A stretch of DNA of 64,000 bases, from positions 31,486 through 95,485 of the forward strand of contig VTPC01003933.1 in the NCBI GenBank assembly GCA_011009095.1, written 5' to 3'. The stretch is from Ignelater luminosus. Taxonomy: Eukaryota > Arthropoda > Insecta > Coleoptera > Elateridae. Position 1 is the first letter of the stretch. The number at the start of each line of letters is the position of its first letter. This document shows, one piece after another, positions 61,258-64,000 of this stretch. The notes below the pieces were generated by a model. It was not told where the DNA came from, made no database searches, and saw nothing but the letters and a program-made list of their open reading frames with translations. A program made the position numbers and the translations under genes.

Positions 61258-63546
61258 TTATCATAAGAAACATTCGAGTAAAGACAAACCTAAAAGTATT
61301 ATACAGTGCTACTATCAGAATGTTAGAGGTTTGAATACAAAAATAAGTGAATTCTTCTGTCATCTTTTGGTATGTGATTTTGATGCTATATTTCTTACTG
61401 AGACCTGGTTATCTGATAGTGTATCATCTGCTGAACTATTTCACAAAAACTATACTGTGTACCGTAAAGACAGAGATTTTACTACAACAGGAATGTCAAA
61501 AGGTGGCGGAGTGTTACTTGCTGTAAATAGTTTTATTAAGAGTTCGCAGGTTGATTTATGAGATTTAAATAATTCCCTTCCTCTTATAGATGTCATTTGC
61601 TGTAAAATCAAAATAGGACATACTTGCATATTACTGTTTGCTTTGTATTTGTCGCCTGGTGTTAGTATGCAGGATTTTGATTTGTTTTTTGAGTGTTTTT
61701 CAAGTTATTTATGCAATAAGGAATACGATGTAATTATTGCTGGAGATTTTAATGCTCCAAATTACGATGTTAATATTCATGATGGTAAACACAAAATACT
61801 GTTTAATTTTGCAAATTTTTGTAATGTTACACAGTTTAATCTTATCCACAATAGTCGTGACAGAATGTTGGACCTAATTTTTTCCAACAAATATTGTGCA
61901 GTATTGCGTGATTTATCTCCTTTGCTACCAGAAGATAGCTTTCATCCGGCATTATTGTTTTGTTTTTCCGTAAAAACTGTAGGTATCACTAAATGTGTTA
62001 ATTTTAATTTAGATTCAATATTGAATGATTACTCAGTTCCAGAATATAATTTTCGTAAAGCTAACTTTCCTCTTATGTATAACCAGCTCTTAAATACAGA
62101 TTGGTCTCAAATATACAATAATGCAGATGTTGATATAGCTTGTGACAAATTTTACAGTATAATTTATATCATTTTCAATTTAACCGTTCCTGTAAAACGT
62201 AAATCTAAGAGAACATATTCTGTATGGTTTGATAAAGAGTTAATTGATTTAATAAAAAGGAAGGAAAAATGTTGGGTAAGTTATAGAAAAACTAACATTG
62301 TTCAGTACTATGAAGAATTTTGCATTATCAGAACCAGTGCCAAGAGATATTCAAGGAAATTATACAAAAAATATGTTAGTTCAGTCGAGGAATACATATC
62401 TACCAATCCTAACGAATTTTGGAGATTTTTAAATACGCAAAAAGATCATCCAGGTATTCCTAGTGTAATGACCTATAATAATGTATTGTATGATGATACA
62501 CAGTCAATCGTTAATGCGTTCGCAACTTACTTCCAAAGAATTTATCAGATGTCCAATAAAACTCAAAGTCATCTTAATCACGGTATAAATTATACATCTC
62601 AGACTCATGTTGCATCGATATCTTCAATTGATATCCTTGATGCTGCTAAATTGTTAAAAAATACATTTTCTTGTGGCACTGACAAAATACCAAGCTTTCT
62701 AATCAAAGATTGTATAATTTCCTTAGTTGAGCCGTTGAAGTTTTTGTTTAATCTGTCTTTAAAATTAAAAAAGTTTCCAGAGCGATGGAAAATAGCAAGA
62801 ATTTGCCCTGTTCACAAAACTGGTAGTAAATCGATCGTAGAAAATTATAGATCCATATCGATACCCTGTAATTTTCCTAAATTATTTAAAATTATTTTAT
62901 TTAAATATATATACAACGATGTTAAATCTTCTTTATGCACTGAACAACATGGCTTTGACCAAAAGATATCAACCGTTACAAATCTTTCCTGCTTCACACA
63001 ATTCGTTACTGAAATAGTGAATAAGGGAGGACTGGTTGACTGTATCTATACAGACCTAAAAAAAGCTTTTGATAGGTTGATCATTATATTTGGTTAGATA
63101 AACTTCACCTATTTGTCTTTTCAAATGCACTAATAAGCTTGTTCAAATCTTATTTATTGAATCGAAAGTAATATGTTGAACTTCATCGAATTGGTTCACA
63201 AATTCTTGACGTGACTTCAGGAGTTCCCCAAGGCTCGAACCTAGGCCCTTTACTCTTCATATTGTTTATCAATGATTTACCCAATCAAATGCATAGCAAA
63301 TGTCTGCTATTTGAAGACAACTTCAAATCATATGCGGAGATTAACACATTAGAAGATTGTGTATTTCTTCAACGAGATCTAGACAGTCTTTGCAAATGGA
63401 GCCGAGATAACAATCTTTCTTTAAACATACCTAAATGTAAAACAATGTCCTTTACAAAAAAGATCAATTCAGTTAAATTTGACTATACAATCAGTCAAAC
63501 TTTATTGGACAGATGCTATGAATTTAAAGACTGGTGGTTTAAATGA
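61258..63546 (+). pseudogene. LINE ORF2: endonuclease and reverse transcriptase, broken
   Basis: Endonuclease motifs QNVRGLNTK, FLTETWLSD, GGGVLLAV, IIAGDFNAP and RMLDLIFSN occur in order, with a stop near 61559. RT follows: PERWKIARICPVHKTGS, VENYRSISI, CTEQHGFDQKISTVTNL, YTDLKKAFD (RT motif A), then a frameshift near 63075, GVPQGSNLGPLLFILFINDL (motif B), and the catalytic box reads LLFEDNFKSY where FADD is expected. Thus the second Asp of the box is Asn and polymerase activity would be lost even if the frame were intact. Confidence 0.85.
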
Positions 63547-64000
63547 TTCTCGAACATATTGCAATTGATTTCCTGATGGCCAAACAATACTGTCATATAA
63601 TATTAGTAAGTGCCCCAACAACTCTAAAAGATGATACAGACAACGACGAGTTTCTCATATCAAACCTATCAGCCACAGACCTAAACACAAATAAAATATC
63701 TGTAGGTACACGAGCTAATAAAGAACATTTGTATCTACCGATATGAATCTAGAGTAGCAAGAAGCCAAAGAACTGAAAGAAGTTGTTTCTCAAAACTGAT
63801 TGTCTGTCTGCCAATATCACCTTTCCTTTGGAGACCTGGTCCAATTTTCTACAGTAGACACTCATTTGTTTGCCTTGATAATCTAAAATGTTGTTGAAAT
63901 TGTTGCTCAGTATAATTCAAAACTGTTTTTTCTACACATACAGGATGATTTTTAACTTCTTTTTTTCTTTTTAAAGGATAGTAGATGGGCATAAAAGGAA
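63547..64000. other. Sequence downstream of the LINE, not assigned
   Basis: Short frames only. It may be a degraded ORF2 C-terminus and 3'UTR or unrelated DNA; I cannot tell. Confidence 0.3.

Larger units (their letters stand above)
60147..63546 (+). mobile_element. CR1/jockey-type non-LTR retrotransposon, nearly full but dead
   Basis: Two coding regions in order on the plus strand: ORF1 with a PHD-like finger and zinc knuckles, and ORF2 with an apurinic endonuclease domain followed by reverse transcriptase. The arrangement EN-RT without LTRs or integrase identifies a LINE of the jockey superfamily; a PHD-finger ORF1 is most usual in the CR1 group. Several frameshifts and nonsense codons occur. 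The sequence breaks off shortly after the RT core, and no poly(A) or short 3' repeat is obvious. Confidence 0.85.

Overview
The window is AT-rich genomic DNA from an animal, almost certainly an insect. Its protein-coding genes are spliced with GT-AG introns, there are metazoan-specific genes (MAX, LSm10, NAA80, a BLVRB-type reductase, a TMEM179-like protein), and the intergenic space is filled with decayed cut-and-paste transposons, hairpin MITEs and a CR1/jockey-type retrotransposon. Two runs of exactly ten Ns (5957-5966 and 41962-41971) mark assembly joins. Species cannot be fixed from the sequence.

Layout. 1-1257: a short-chain dehydrogenase (minus, 3' part off the window) head-to-head with an intronless LSm10 gene. 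4991-8090: a heat-shock-type polyubiquitin gene (minus) with 11 ubiquitin units, a 5'UTR intron, a TATA box and a perfect heat-shock element. 15013-16221: a six-exon TatD nuclease (minus). 17.1-21.3 kb: an IS630/Tc1-like transposase pseudogene, next to a 2.95-kb TIR element that holds a DUF4806-like remnant and three abutting hairpin elements. 21.5-30.1 kb: MITEs, a retrotransposon RT remnant, an unknown CxxC transposon-type protein and a dead Tc1 transposase. 31887-32729: MAX (minus, five exons, 160 aa). 34444-35013: NAA80 actin N-acetyltransferase (plus). 35678-36398: BLVRB-like flavin/biliverdin reductase (minus), head-to-head with a 737-aa C2H2 zinc-finger gene (36906-39431, plus). 43523-46474: a four-pass TMEM179-like membrane protein (minus) whose C-terminus continues in frame into a long basic, Ser-rich tail built from symmetric phase-1 exons. 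47.4-50.5 kb: nested transposons, including a nearly full-length Mos1-like mariner. 54.2-56.8 kb: a minisatellite and a pogo/Tigger-like transposase pseudogene. 59.1-59.95 kb: a PIF/Harbinger remnant. 60147-63546: a CR1/jockey-type non-LTR element with frameshifts.

The host genes are housekeeping or regulatory and show no operon-like or pathway clustering. Two head-to-head pairs (SDR/LSm10, 331 bp between start codons; BLVRB/zinc finger, 507 bp) may share bidirectional promoters. I found no CRISPR array, rRNA or tRNA that I could support. The most unusual items are the TMEM179-like gene with its duplicated-exon tail, the DUF4806-like element, and the exact periodicity across the polyubiquitin gap, which indicates that the ten Ns are a placeholder.
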